The notes beneath the pieces are model-generated. The model worked only from the letters and a program-made list of their open reading frames with translations, did not search any database and was not told where the DNA came from. DNA of 64,000 bases from positions 1 to 64,000 of the forward strand of contig JABABU010000051.1 of NCBI GenBank assembly GCA_014238065.1. The letters run 5' to 3'. Of this stretch, positions 18,095 to 26,243 are shown piece after piece. Both the position numbers and the translations under genes were made by a program. Every line of letters starts with the position of its first letter. Positions within the stretch are counted from its first letter, which is position 1. Source of the DNA: Actinomycetota bacterium (GTDB lineage Bacteria; Actinomycetota; Acidimicrobiia; Acidimicrobiales; Poriferisodalaceae).

Positions 18095-18928
18095 GTGTCT
18101 GAACTCGAAGGCAAGGTCGCCGTCATCACCGGCGGCGCGAGCGGTATGGGAGCGGCGACGGTTCGAGCGTTCGTGGCAGAGGGCGCACACGTCATCATCA
18201 GCGACCTGAACGAAGAAGCAGGGGAAGCGCTGGCTACCGAACTCGGGGAGAACGCACAGTTTCGCCTCACCGATGTCAGCCGAGAGAGCGACGTCGGACT
18301 CGCTGTCGATGAAGCGTGCGACCGGTGGGGTGGCCTCGACATCATGTTCAACAACGCCGGGTTCGGCGGCGCGCGTGGCCCGATCGAGACCATCAGCGAA
18401 GAGGAATACGACATCACGATGGACGTGCTGGTGAAAGGTGTGTTCTTCGGCATAAAGCACGCAGCACCGAGGCTGAAGCTTCGCGGTGGCGGCAGCATCA
18501 TCAACACCGCTTCGGTTGCCGGCCTCCAAGCGGGAGAGTCACCGCACCTGTACACCGTCGCCAAGGCGTCCGTGATTCACATGACGAAGACCGTCGCCCT
18601 CGAACTCGGCGAGCACGGCATCAGGGTCAACGCCATCTGTCCTGGCGTGATCGCTACTCCCCTCGCCGCCGGCCATCGCACAATCCGCGAAGGCAAGCTC
18701 GACAAATTCCGCGAGAACGTCGGCCGCAACCAGCCCATCGGTCGCGTCGGCGAGCCAGAAGACATCGCAGATCTAGCGCTGTTCCTTGCCGGCGATCATT
18801 CGACGTTCATCACCGGCACTGCTCAGGTCATCGACGGAGGCGCATTCGCTGGACGCACGTGGCGACGACAGCATCCTGGTATGACGACCGAAGCGCCCCT
18901 TCGCTTGTATCGACCGCCGGGTCGCTGA
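18095..18928 (+). CDS. Short-chain dehydrogenase/reductase
   Basis: A 277-residue classical SDR. The dinucleotide-binding loop TGGASGMG sits at residues 12-19, D60 is in TDVSRESD, NNAG is at 86-89, and the active site is S140 with Y153-x3-K157 (HLYTVAKAS). The acidic D37 after the second strand favours NAD over NADP. The C-terminus has a 25-residue extension past the usual DGG end (FAGRTWRRQHPGMTTEAPLRLYRPPGR). GTG start at 18095 with CAGGAGA 5-9 nt upstream. It lies 36 nt after the CoA transferase and 4 nt before the GFA gene, so the three are likely one transcript. Confidence 0.9.
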   Translation: MSELEGKVAVITGGASGMGAATVRAFVAEGAHVIISDLNEEAGEALATELGENAQFRLTDVSRESDVGLAVDEACDRWGGLDIMFNNAGFGGARGPIETISEEEYDITMDVLVKGVFFGIKHAAPRLKLRGGGSIINTASVAGLQAGESPHLYTVAKASVIHMTKTVALELGEHGIRVNAICPGVIATPLAAGHRTIREGKLDKFRENVGRNQPIGRVGEPEDIADLALFLAGDHSTFITGTAQVIDGGAFAGRTWRRQHPGMTTEAPLRLYRPPGR

Positions 18929-18932
18929 TCTC

Positions 18933-19367
18933 ATGCAACCCCATGACACGGATATCTCGGAGTCCGAAGCAGTTGTCGGTGGCGGCTGCGCATGCGGCGC
19001 AGTCCGGTACCGGGTCACAGGACCACTGCGTGACGTTGTGAACTGTCACTGCGAGCCGTGTCGAAGGACAACGGGCCATCACATGGCGGCAACCGCGGCC
19101 GACCCTGATGCGGTATTGCTCATGTCGACCGTCTCACTGAAGTGGTACTCCAGAACCGACACCGTCCAGTACGGCTTCTGCGTCGAGTGTGGTTCTTCGC
19201 TGTTCTGGCGGGCGGCGGACAAGCCGACAAGCATCTCAATCACTGCCGGATCGCTCGATCACCCGACAGGACTCACCACATCGGCTGCGCTGTTCACCGC
19301 AGAGCATGGCGACTATTTCGAAAGTTGTTCCTTTCCGATCGAGCACCTGCGCGAGTGGCCGCCATGA
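18933..19367 (+). CDS. GFA / CENP-V domain protein
   Basis: A 144-residue zinc protein of the Gfa (S-hydroxymethyl-thiol formaldehyde-activating) family. The cysteine pattern is C19-x-C21 (GGGCACGAVRY), C38-x-C40-x2-C43 (NCHCEPCRRTTG) and C83-x2-C86 (GFCVECGSSLFWR), which coordinates two zinc ions. The family name comes from formaldehyde-glutathione condensation, but most members have no proven reaction, and an actinobacterium would not be expected to use glutathione. It starts 4 nt after the SDR stop. Confidence 0.9.
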   Translation: MQPHDTDISESEAVVGGGCACGAVRYRVTGPLRDVVNCHCEPCRRTTGHHMAATAADPDAVLLMSTVSLKWYSRTDTVQYGFCVECGSSLFWRAADKPTSISITAGSLDHPTGLTTSAALFTAEHGDYFESCSFPIEHLREWPP

Positions 19368-19456
19368 TCGATGACTCTCCAAGAGACCACCAGCACCCAC
19401 CGGGATCACCGCTGTCGTAGAGTCAGACCCACGCCAACTCACGAACGGGGAATCCT

Positions 19457-20671
19457 GTGTCGGACTCACGCGCAGCGTTGCTGCATCCCTTCTCTTCGCC
19501 AAGCAAGGCCGAAGGCGACTTTGTCAACATCGTCAGAGCCGAAGGATCCACGCTCTACGACGAGCACGGCAAGGCGTATATCGATGGTATGGCCAGCCTC
19601 TGGTACTGCCAGGTCGGTCACGGTCGCCACGAGATCGTCGACGCCGTGACTCGCCAGATGTCGGCGTTGGCGACGTACAACACGTTTGATCCGTTCACGA
19701 ACGACGCGGCGAGAGAGGTTGCCGATCTCGTCGCAGCCAAATCGCCGATGGACGACCCCCGCGTGTTCCTCGGCTGTTCCGGCTCTGAAGCAGTCGACAC
19801 TGCACTGAAGATCGCCCGCCTCGTCCAGCAGCGAAGAGGCAATGACGGTCGGCAGATCATCGTTCGGCGCGACCGCGGCTATCACGGCACCAACTTCGGC
19901 GGCACGTCAGCGCAGGGCATCGCTCCGAACCGTGAAGGTTGGGGCGATCTCGTCCCGCACTTCGAGCAGGTCGACGGCGACGACATCGAGGAGATGTCGA
20001 AGCTGTTCGCCGAGAAGGGCGACCGGATCGCAGCAGTCATCTCCGAACCGATGCAGGGTGCCGGCGGCGTGTATCCGCCGACGGACGGCTATCTCGAAGG
20101 CATGCGTCGACTCTGCGACCAACACGGCGCTCTGCTCATCTTCGACGAGGTCATCTGCGGGTTCGGACGCACCGGCGAGTGGTTCGCGGGCCAGACCTAC
20201 GGCGTCGTCCCCGACCTCATGACCTTCGCCAAAGGCGTCACCTCCGGCTATCTCCCACTGAGTGGTGTGGTCATCGGACGGCCCGTCGCCGACGAACTGG
20301 AGGCCGGAGACATCCTCCGCCACGGCTACACGTACTCGGGTCACCCTGCCGTGTGCGCAGCCGGCGTCGCAAACCTCAAGATCATCGAAGATGAGGGTCT
20401 GGTGGCCAGATCGCTCCACATCGGTGAGCAGTTCGAGAAAGGCTTCCAAGCCATCGTCGGCGACGGTATGGCGAAGAGCTACCGGGGCATCGCCGCGGTG
20501 TGGGGCCTCGACATCGGTCGTGACGCCATCCCTGTCCGTGACGCACTCTTGGACGATGGGATCATCGTCCGTGGCGTTGGCGAGTCGCTGCTGATGTGCC
20601 CACCGCTCGTGATCACCGATGACGAGATCGGCCAGATGGTCGAGTCGTTCGCCAAAGCGCTCGTGCAATGA
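19457..20671 (+). CDS. Class III PLP-dependent aminotransferase
   Basis: A 404-residue fold-type I aminotransferase of the omega-aminotransferase group. GSLYDEHG-like opening (RAEGSTLYDEHGKAYIDGMASLWY), FLGCSGSEAVDTALKIAR, YHGTNFGGTS, the PLP-pyridine-binding LLIFDEVICGFGRTG (D230) and MTFAKGVTSGYLPL with K259 as Schiff-base lysine are all present. The family moves amino groups from beta-alanine, taurine, polyamines or GABA-like omega-amines; the donor is not readable. GTG start at 19457. The next gene begins inside its stop codon (ATGA), giving translational coupling to an SDR. Confidence 0.92.
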   Translation: MSDSRAALLHPFSSPSKAEGDFVNIVRAEGSTLYDEHGKAYIDGMASLWYCQVGHGRHEIVDAVTRQMSALATYNTFDPFTNDAAREVADLVAAKSPMDDPRVFLGCSGSEAVDTALKIARLVQQRRGNDGRQIIVRRDRGYHGTNFGGTSAQGIAPNREGWGDLVPHFEQVDGDDIEEMSKLFAEKGDRIAAVISEPMQGAGGVYPPTDGYLEGMRRLCDQHGALLIFDEVICGFGRTGEWFAGQTYGVVPDLMTFAKGVTSGYLPLSGVVIGRPVADELEAGDILRHGYTYSGHPAVCAAGVANLKIIEDEGLVARSLHIGEQFEKGFQAIVGDGMAKSYRGIAAVWGLDIGRDAIPVRDALLDDGIIVRGVGESLLMCPPLVITDDEIGQMVESFAKALVQ

Positions 20672-21435
20672 GCGACTTGCTCGACCTCTCTGGTCGAGTC
20701 GCTCTGGTCACCGGTGGCAGCCGCGGCCTCGGCAGAGAGATGTGTCTGGCCTTCGCCGAGCATGGCGCTTCGGTCGTGGTCGCGAGCCGCAAAGCCAACG
20801 CGTGCCACGATCTGGCGACCGAGATCACAGAGATCACCGGCCAACGCGCCATCGGCGTCGGGTGTCACGTTGGCCACTGGGACGAGTGCGACACTCTCGT
20901 CGAGACCGTCTACGACGTCTTCGGCCGGTGCGACGTACTCGTCAACAACGCAGGGATGTCGCCACTTTACCCTGACCTTTCTTCCGTCTCTGAGGATCTG
21001 TTCGACAAGGTCATCGGCGTGAACTTGAAGGGCCCGTTCCGGCTGTCGGCCCTCATCGGCACACGAATGCAGGCCGGAGACGGCGGGTCGATCATCAACG
21101 TGTCATCGACAGCTTCGGTGTCACCGACGTCGAACGAACTCACGTACGGAGCCGCGAAGGCAGGACTCAACGCGCTGACTCTCGGACTGGCACGGTCGTT
21201 CGGGCCGACAGTGAGAGCCAATGGCATCATGCCAGGGCCATTCCTCACCGACATCAGCAAGGCGTGGGATCTCGAAGCGTTCGCCGAGCGGGCACGCACG
21301 TCGATCCCACTCGAGCGCGGCGGCCAGCCCGGCGAGATCGTGGGAGCGGCCCTGTATCTCGCGAGCGACGCGTCGAGCTACACAACCGGCGCCATCATCA
21401 AGATCGACGGCGGAAGCGCCTACACACCTGGTTGA
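20668..21435 (+). CDS. Short-chain dehydrogenase/reductase
   Basis: A 255-residue SDR with TGGSRGLG at 15-22, NNAG at 93-96, S147 and Y160-x3-K164 (ELTYGAAKAG). C-terminal YLASDASSYTTGAIIKIDGGSAYTPG is typical. A basic residue after strand 2 (SRKANA) suggests NADP(H). The ATG overlaps the aminotransferase stop (ATGA), so it probably reduces or oxidises the aldehyde or ketone produced by that enzyme; this is inferred from coupling. It ends 3 nt from the convergent thiolase gene. Confidence 0.9.
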   Translation: MSDLLDLSGRVALVTGGSRGLGREMCLAFAEHGASVVVASRKANACHDLATEITEITGQRAIGVGCHVGHWDECDTLVETVYDVFGRCDVLVNNAGMSPLYPDLSSVSEDLFDKVIGVNLKGPFRLSALIGTRMQAGDGGSIINVSSTASVSPTSNELTYGAAKAGLNALTLGLARSFGPTVRANGIMPGPFLTDISKAWDLEAFAERARTSIPLERGGQPGEIVGAALYLASDASSYTTGAIIKIDGGSAYTPG

Positions 21436-21438
21436 ACG

Positions 21439-22584
21439 TCAGCTCGGCCGGGCATTCGAGAAGATGATCGTGCCGCTGGCGCCGAACATGCCGCCCACGC
21501 CATGGCTCACGGACACCTCTGCGCCCTCGACCTGCGCAGGAGCGACTCCGCGGAGTTGACGTACGCTCTCCTGAATCGCATACATGCCATACATCCCCGA
21601 GTGCATGTAGGAGAGCCCTCCCCCGTTGGTGTTCAGAGGGAGGCCACCACCGATAGCTGTGTTCCCGTCGGCGATGAAGCCTGGCGCCTCCCCCTTTCCG
21701 ACGAACTCGAGGTCCTCGAGCCCGTAGATTGGAAGGTGGGCGAATGCGTCGTAGATCATCAGATGGTCGACTTCTTCCCTGGCGATGCCAGCCTCGGCGA
21801 ACGCCTTGGCTCCCGACACCCGAAACGCCTTCGACGACGTGAAATCGGCCATCTGCGAGATGATCGGCGTCTCGACGCTCTCGCCGGTTCCGAGGATGAA
21901 CACAGGTTTGGCCGGGAAATCGTCGGCACGGGACGCAGCCGTCAAGATGAGCGCACCTCCCCCATCGGTCACGAGGCAACACATGAGCTTCGTGAACGGG
22001 GTCGCGATCATCGTTGCATCGAGCACATCGTCAGCTGTGATCGGTTCGCGGAACTTCGCCCGCGGATTCTCGCCGGCCCATTCGCGCTGTACGACGGCGA
22101 CGTTCGCCAGGTCGCGATCAGACGCGCCGTAGGCCTTGGCATAGCGCAGCCAGGGAATCGTGAACGTCGTCGGAGGGCCTGCAGAACCATAGGGCGCCTC
22201 GAACTGTCCACCCAGACTTGCCGAGCTGCCCCCGAATCGACCAGCCCCAACCCGCGATCTACCGGACTCGCCGTGCGTGACGAGGATCGTGGAGGCGAGG
22301 CCCTCGTTGATCGCCGCGGCGGCATGCCGGACATGCAACATGAACGAGCATCCGCCAACCGAAGTGCCGTCAACGTATGTCGGCGTGATCCCCAGGTACA
22401 TCGCCACCTCGGTTGGGCTGATACCGGCAGTAGCGACGCCGTCGATGTCGCCGGGCCCGAGCCCAGCATCCGCCATGGCGTTGATGGCTGCGTCGGCATG
22501 GAGGCCGATGACCGAGACATCTGGGATCACACCCATGTCGGTGGTCTCGGCCGCTCCGACGACGGCAACACTGCCCGGCTTCAC
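21439..22584 (-). CDS. Thiolase-like / SCP-x lipid-transfer protein
   Basis: A 381-residue thiolase-fold protein of the Ltp/SCP-x group. It opens VAVVGAAETTDMG and has the nucleophile candidate C79 (SVGGCSFMLHVRHAAAAI). The Asn/His region NTNGGGLSYMHSGMYG and the C-terminal SHGVGGMFGASGTIIF replace the strict GHP and CGG motifs of classical thiolases. Relatives paired with OB-fold proteins act as aldolases or thiolases in steroid side-chain degradation. It is translationally coupled to such a partner: the GTG start overlaps the OB-fold stop (GTGA). That overlap decides the start over the longer upstream frame. Confidence 0.88.
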   Translation of the reverse strand: MKPGSVAVVGAAETTDMGVIPDVSVIGLHADAAINAMADAGLGPGDIDGVATAGISPTEVAMYLGITPTYVDGTSVGGCSFMLHVRHAAAAINEGLASTILVTHGESGRSRVGAGRFGGSSASLGGQFEAPYGSAGPPTTFTIPWLRYAKAYGASDRDLANVAVVQREWAGENPRAKFREPITADDVLDATMIATPFTKLMCCLVTDGGGALILTAASRADDFPAKPVFILGTGESVETPIISQMADFTSSKAFRVSGAKAFAEAGIAREEVDHLMIYDAFAHLPIYGLEDLEFVGKGEAPGFIADGNTAIGGGLPLNTNGGGLSYMHSGMYGMYAIQESVRQLRGVAPAQVEGAEVSVSHGVGGMFGASGTIIFSNARPS

Positions 22585-23003
22585 TGGCCAGCACCCAGTG
22601 GCGTGAACAGCGGAAGAGCGATCTCTTCGCTGCACCTCTCGAAGGTGACTTCGACAGCCATGTCGAGCTGGAGAGCCTCCGGCGTCTGGTCGCAGCCGAC
22701 GATGTTCGTCATCATCCTCGGCCCCTCTTCGAGTTCGACCACGGCGATTGAGTACGGCGCCTCATAACCAGGCATCGACCGCTGGTTGATGACATAGCTG
22801 TACAGAGTCCCCCGACCCGACGCTGCAAACACCTGGACGTGTCGCGAAGTGCACGAAGGACAGAACGGCCGAGGAGGGAAGTACGTGTGATCACACACCG
22901 AACAGCGCTGGAGCCGGATCTCGCCGGCGAGCGTCCCGTCCCAAAAGTCCTGCGTCTCAGGCGTCGGAGTCGGCAGTCGCCGTTGAGTCGTGTGTGAGGG
23001 CAT
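22581..23003 (-). CDS. Zn-ribbon OB-fold protein (DUF35 / ChsH2-like)
   Basis: A 140-residue protein with an N-terminal helix (PETQDFWDGTLAGEIRLQRC), a rubredoxin-like zinc ribbon C34-x2-C37 ... C48-x2-C51 and an OB-fold (GTLYSYVINQRSMPGYEAPYSIAVVELEEG). DUF35 proteins form complexes with thiolase-like aldolases or MaoC-like hydratases and bind acyl-CoA. The downstream gene is exactly such a thiolase-like protein, overlapping by 4 nt. Divergent from the lipoprotein operon across 160 bp. Confidence 0.9.
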   Translation of the reverse strand: MPSHTTQRRLPTPTPETQDFWDGTLAGEIRLQRCSVCDHTYFPPRPFCPSCTSRHVQVFAASGRGTLYSYVINQRSMPGYEAPYSIAVVELEEGPRMMTNIVGCDQTPEALQLDMAVEVTFERCSEEIALPLFTPLGAGQ

Positions 23004-23163
23004 CGAAACAGCTCACAACCGAACACCCTGCGAACGCAAACTGAAACGACCCATCCAAGCGCGACGCGGCACCGAAGCACCGTCTGAGCTGACCCGAATG
23101 AACCCGTTGCACGTAGAGTTGCGGGTTGAGGCAGACTGACAAGACCCGAAGACGGGGGTACGA

Positions 23164-23805
23164 GTGAAGATCCGGTCAACACTGTTGGTGGCAATGGGAT
23201 CACTGCTGCTCGTGACCGCATGTAGCCGTGGCGACTTCGCCTACGTCGAGCAACCCGACGAGGGCGTGTTCTTCAAAGTTCCCAACGAGTGGTCGGTCTT
23301 CGAAACCCGCCACTACGACGGGAACGGGCCAACTCTCGAGGAGTTCATCGAAAACGGCGTCACCCCGGCCCCCGGTTCGTGGCAAGTCGTGATCGACGGT
23401 GGCCCGGAGCCGACAGCCTCGAACGTCCAGAGTTTCCTCAATCCCTTCCCCGTGGCCATCGCCGAGATCGCACCGCTCAACGAGGCGACCCGAGACGTCG
23501 TCAGCACTGCGTTTCTGCGGACGAGCTACCTGGGCTGGGACCCGGTCTCACCGCCAGAGGAGTTCGAGAGTCTCGTGCTCGAACTCGACCGAGACATCGT
23601 CCAGGACGGGCTGCGAGGCAACCGGCATCGTTTCGCTCTCGACGTCGCGCAAGGGTCGACCACCGTCATCGACACGATCGTGCTGACGGACGCCGAGAAC
23701 AGCAAGATTTACAGGTTCACCATCTTCTGCGAAGAGGCGTGCTTCCGAGCCAACTCCGATCTCATCTACGAGATCATCTCGAGCTTCACCGTGGAGGGAA
23801 CATGA
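23164..23805 (+). CDS. Lipoprotein, first gene of the FtsH-like cassette
   Basis: A 213-residue exported lipoprotein. The signal peptide MKIRSTLLVAMGSLLLVTAC has the lipidated Cys at position 20. The mature domain (VEQPDEGVFFKVPNEWSVFE near the start, SSFTVEGT at the end) resembles the PsbP/LpqN-like small alpha/beta fold seen in actinobacterial lipoproteins; this fold call is tentative. It contains one CEEAC pair (Cys near 188 and 192) that could be a disulfide. GTG start at 23164, with GGGGG about 6 nt upstream. Its stop overlaps the ATG of the AAA protease gene, so the two are coupled. Confidence 0.82.
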   Translation: MKIRSTLLVAMGSLLLVTACSRGDFAYVEQPDEGVFFKVPNEWSVFETRHYDGNGPTLEEFIENGVTPAPGSWQVVIDGGPEPTASNVQSFLNPFPVAIAEIAPLNEATRDVVSTAFLRTSYLGWDPVSPPEEFESLVLELDRDIVQDGLRGNRHRFALDVAQGSTTVIDTIVLTDAENSKIYRFTIFCEEACFRANSDLIYEIISSFTVEGT

Positions 23806-26243
23806 AACTCCGACGCTCGAAGAAGGGCCTGGACGGCCCCATCCTCGACATGACGAAATCGCGGGAACGCGAGAGCACTCTCACGACACGCCGCAAGGCC
23901 GCATGGTGGGATCGCATCAAGATCCTCGCTCTGCTCGGCTTCATCTTCTCGGTGATGTGGGCCCAGAACATTGGCAGCAACCCCATCAAGCCGTACTCCG
24001 AATCGTTCTTGGACACCGCAGATTCGCTGCGTTGGATCGTCTACTTCTTCATCATCGAAGCCGTCAGGCAGACGCACTATTTCATCTCCGAACACTGGAG
24101 TTGGTACTACCGCGTCTGGCGCAACTCGATCTTCGGCCGCGTTGGCCGTTGGACGGAGAAAATCAACCCATGGACCCGATTCAGAGTAGGTAGAGCTTTC
24201 CGCTGGGCTTTCTTCATCAGCCTGCTGTCCATTCTCTTCGGTTCATGGATCAACGAGCCCGCTGCGACGGCGCTGCTCGTGCTTCCCTCACGCGCATGGG
24301 CTTCCGTCGACATCTGGGGCCGCCTGGTCATCGTGATGTTGTTCTTGCCGATGCAGTTCGTATTGCTGTTCTGGTTCCTCTCCCGCGGCGGGGTCGACAC
24401 CTACTTCCCGGACGACATCGACACTCGCTTCGACGATGTCTGGGGCCAGGACGGTGTGCTGGACAAGGTGCGCGAGAACCTGTTGTTCCTCGAGGATCCC
24501 GAGCGAATCGAGAGCAGAGGCGGCTACGCACCCGGCGGCATCCTCCTGTGGGGACCTCCAGGTACCGGCAAGACGCTGATGGCCGAGGCTGCAGCTGGAG
24601 AAACAGGCAAACCCTTCGTCTTCGTCGACCCCGGTGCGTTCAACAACATGTTCATGGGTGTTGGCGTTCTCAAGGTGAAAGGCCTTTTCCGGAAGCTGCG
24701 CAAGCTGGCGCTGCGCTACGGCGGCGTCGTCGTTTTCTTCGACGAAGCCGACGTCCTCGGAAACCGCGGACTGGCCCAGGGCGCGCCCAACGGATACGTG
24801 CCGAATGGTTTCGAGCCGCACGGAGCATGGCAGCACATGTTCGAGGCAGGGTCCTCGCTGCCATACCTGAGCGAGGGCGCTCAAGCCGAGATTCGTCAGG
24901 CCGCATTTGACGAGAGCCTGCCGAACGTCGACCCGCCTGAACGACGCAAGAACGCAATGATGATGGGAATGGGAGGTGGCGGCGCAGGGACACTTCAGGC
25001 CCTGCTCACAGAGATCTCGGGTCTGAAGAAGCCACGGGGCTTCTTCAATCGCACCGTGCGAAAGCTGCTCGGCATGCGCCCGAAGCCGCCACCGAAGTAC
25101 CGCATCCTGATCATGATGGCGTCGAACATGCCAGGAGCACTCGACAGCGCGCTTCTGCGACCAGGCAGGATCGACCGCATCTACAAGGTCGGGTACCCGA
25201 CAAAAGAGGGCCGCAAGCGCACCTATCAGGGCTACTTCGACAAGGTTCCCCACACTCTTGTCGACGACGATTTCGAGATGCTGTCGACGATCACGCCGTA
25301 TGCGACCGGCGCTGTCATCAAGGACATGGTCAACGAGGCGTTGATCAACGCTATTCGCGACGGTCGCGAGATCATCACGTGGGGCGATGTCATCAAGGCC
25401 AAGCAGCTGAAGGAGCACGGCCTCGCTGACGATTTCGAATATGTAGAGCGCGAGCGGCACGCGGTAGCCATCCACGAGGCCTGCCACGCCCTGGTCGCTC
25501 ATAGGCTGCGCGTACACATGCGCATCGACACCGCCACCATCGAGCGGCGCGGTGACGTCGGAGGCTTCGTTGCCTCGATCCCGCCCGAAGACCGCTTCAC
25601 GCACTGGCGCTCCGAGTACGAGACTGACATCCAAGTCGGCCTGGCCTCGCTGGCCGGCGAGCGCATGTTCTTCGATGGCGACAACAGCTCTGGCGTCGGT
25701 GGCGACCTTCGTACCGCCACACATCTCTCTCTGCTGATGGTCGGCACGTGGGGCATGGGCACGACGTTGTCGAGTCACGCCGCAAAGCGAAGCTTCGGCG
25801 TCGGTGGTCAAGGCGGCGGCGGCGGCCGAGGCGACGAGGACGACCCCACCCGCGAGCTCTTACGGAGTTCGATTGCTGGTCAAGCCGAAACCAAGCTCGG
25901 TGAACTCATGGGGGAAGTGACGGAGTTGCTCGAAGCAAACCGCCACGAAATCTTGTGCGTTGCTCACGCGCTCGAGTGGCACCGAACGATGATCGGCGAC
26001 GATGTTGCTGCGGTGATCGACGGAACCCAGGGTGTGTTCATCGATGGCCGCGAGTACCACACCGATGAGGCAAGGGCAGAACTCGAGGACTACCACGCAG
26101 CTGCGGTTGTCGCACACAAGCGCAACACTCCCGTCGATGCAGATCTGCCGGTGATCGGTGTCGAAGACCCCAAGAGCAAGGCGATCCCGGCGACGGCAGC
26201 ATCGATCAACGCCCACGAGACGGTGGACGGACAATCGGAATGA
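23802..26243 (+). CDS. Membrane FtsH-like AAA+ metalloprotease, variant architecture
   Basis: An 813-residue protein. N-terminus: four predicted membrane segments (about 38-57, 76-95, 132-150, 173-194) instead of the usual two flanking a periplasmic domain. AAA module: GPPGTGKT (251-258), VVVFFDEADVLGNRG (D314/E315) and a second region of homology ALLRPGRIDR. Between Walker B and the SRH lies an insertion of roughly 75 residues, rich in Gly/Met (MMMGMGGGGAG). Protease: H558-E-A-C-H562, with a downstream Asp in GVGGDLRTATHLSLLMVGTWGMG matching the third zinc ligand of FtsH, so it should be active. It probably extracts and degrades membrane or associated proteins. Coupled on both sides (ATGA) to lipoprotein genes. 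Not the housekeeping FtsH by topology. Confidence 0.9.
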   Translation: MKLRRSKKGLDGPILDMTKSRERESTLTTRRKAAWWDRIKILALLGFIFSVMWAQNIGSNPIKPYSESFLDTADSLRWIVYFFIIEAVRQTHYFISEHWSWYYRVWRNSIFGRVGRWTEKINPWTRFRVGRAFRWAFFISLLSILFGSWINEPAATALLVLPSRAWASVDIWGRLVIVMLFLPMQFVLLFWFLSRGGVDTYFPDDIDTRFDDVWGQDGVLDKVRENLLFLEDPERIESRGGYAPGGILLWGPPGTGKTLMAEAAAGETGKPFVFVDPGAFNNMFMGVGVLKVKGLFRKLRKLALRYGGVVVFFDEADVLGNRGLAQGAPNGYVPNGFEPHGAWQHMFEAGSSLPYLSEGAQAEIRQAAFDESLPNVDPPERRKNAMMMGMGGGGAGTLQALLTEISGLKKPRGFFNRTVRKLLGMRPKPPPKYRILIMMASNMPGALDSALLRPGRIDRIYKVGYPTKEGRKRTYQGYFDKVPHTLVDDDFEMLSTITPYATGAVIKDMVNEALINAIRDGREIITWGDVIKAKQLKEHGLADDFEYVERERHAVAIHEACHALVAHRLRVHMRIDTATIERRGDVGGFVASIPPEDRFTHWRSEYETDIQVGLASLAGERMFFDGDNSSGVGGDLRTATHLSLLMVGTWGMGTTLSSHAAKRSFGVGGQGGGGGRGDEDDPTRELLRSSIAGQAETKLGELMGEVTELLEANRHEILCVAHALEWHRTMIGDDVAAVIDGTQGVFIDGREYHTDEARAELEDYHAAAVVAHKRNTPVDADLPVIGVEDPKSKAIPATAASINAHETVDGQSE

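Noticed and set aside
24288-25811. 507-codon open frame antisense to the FtsH-like gene
   Set aside because: Shadow of the protease gene, whose Walker, SRH and HExxH motifs are unambiguous.
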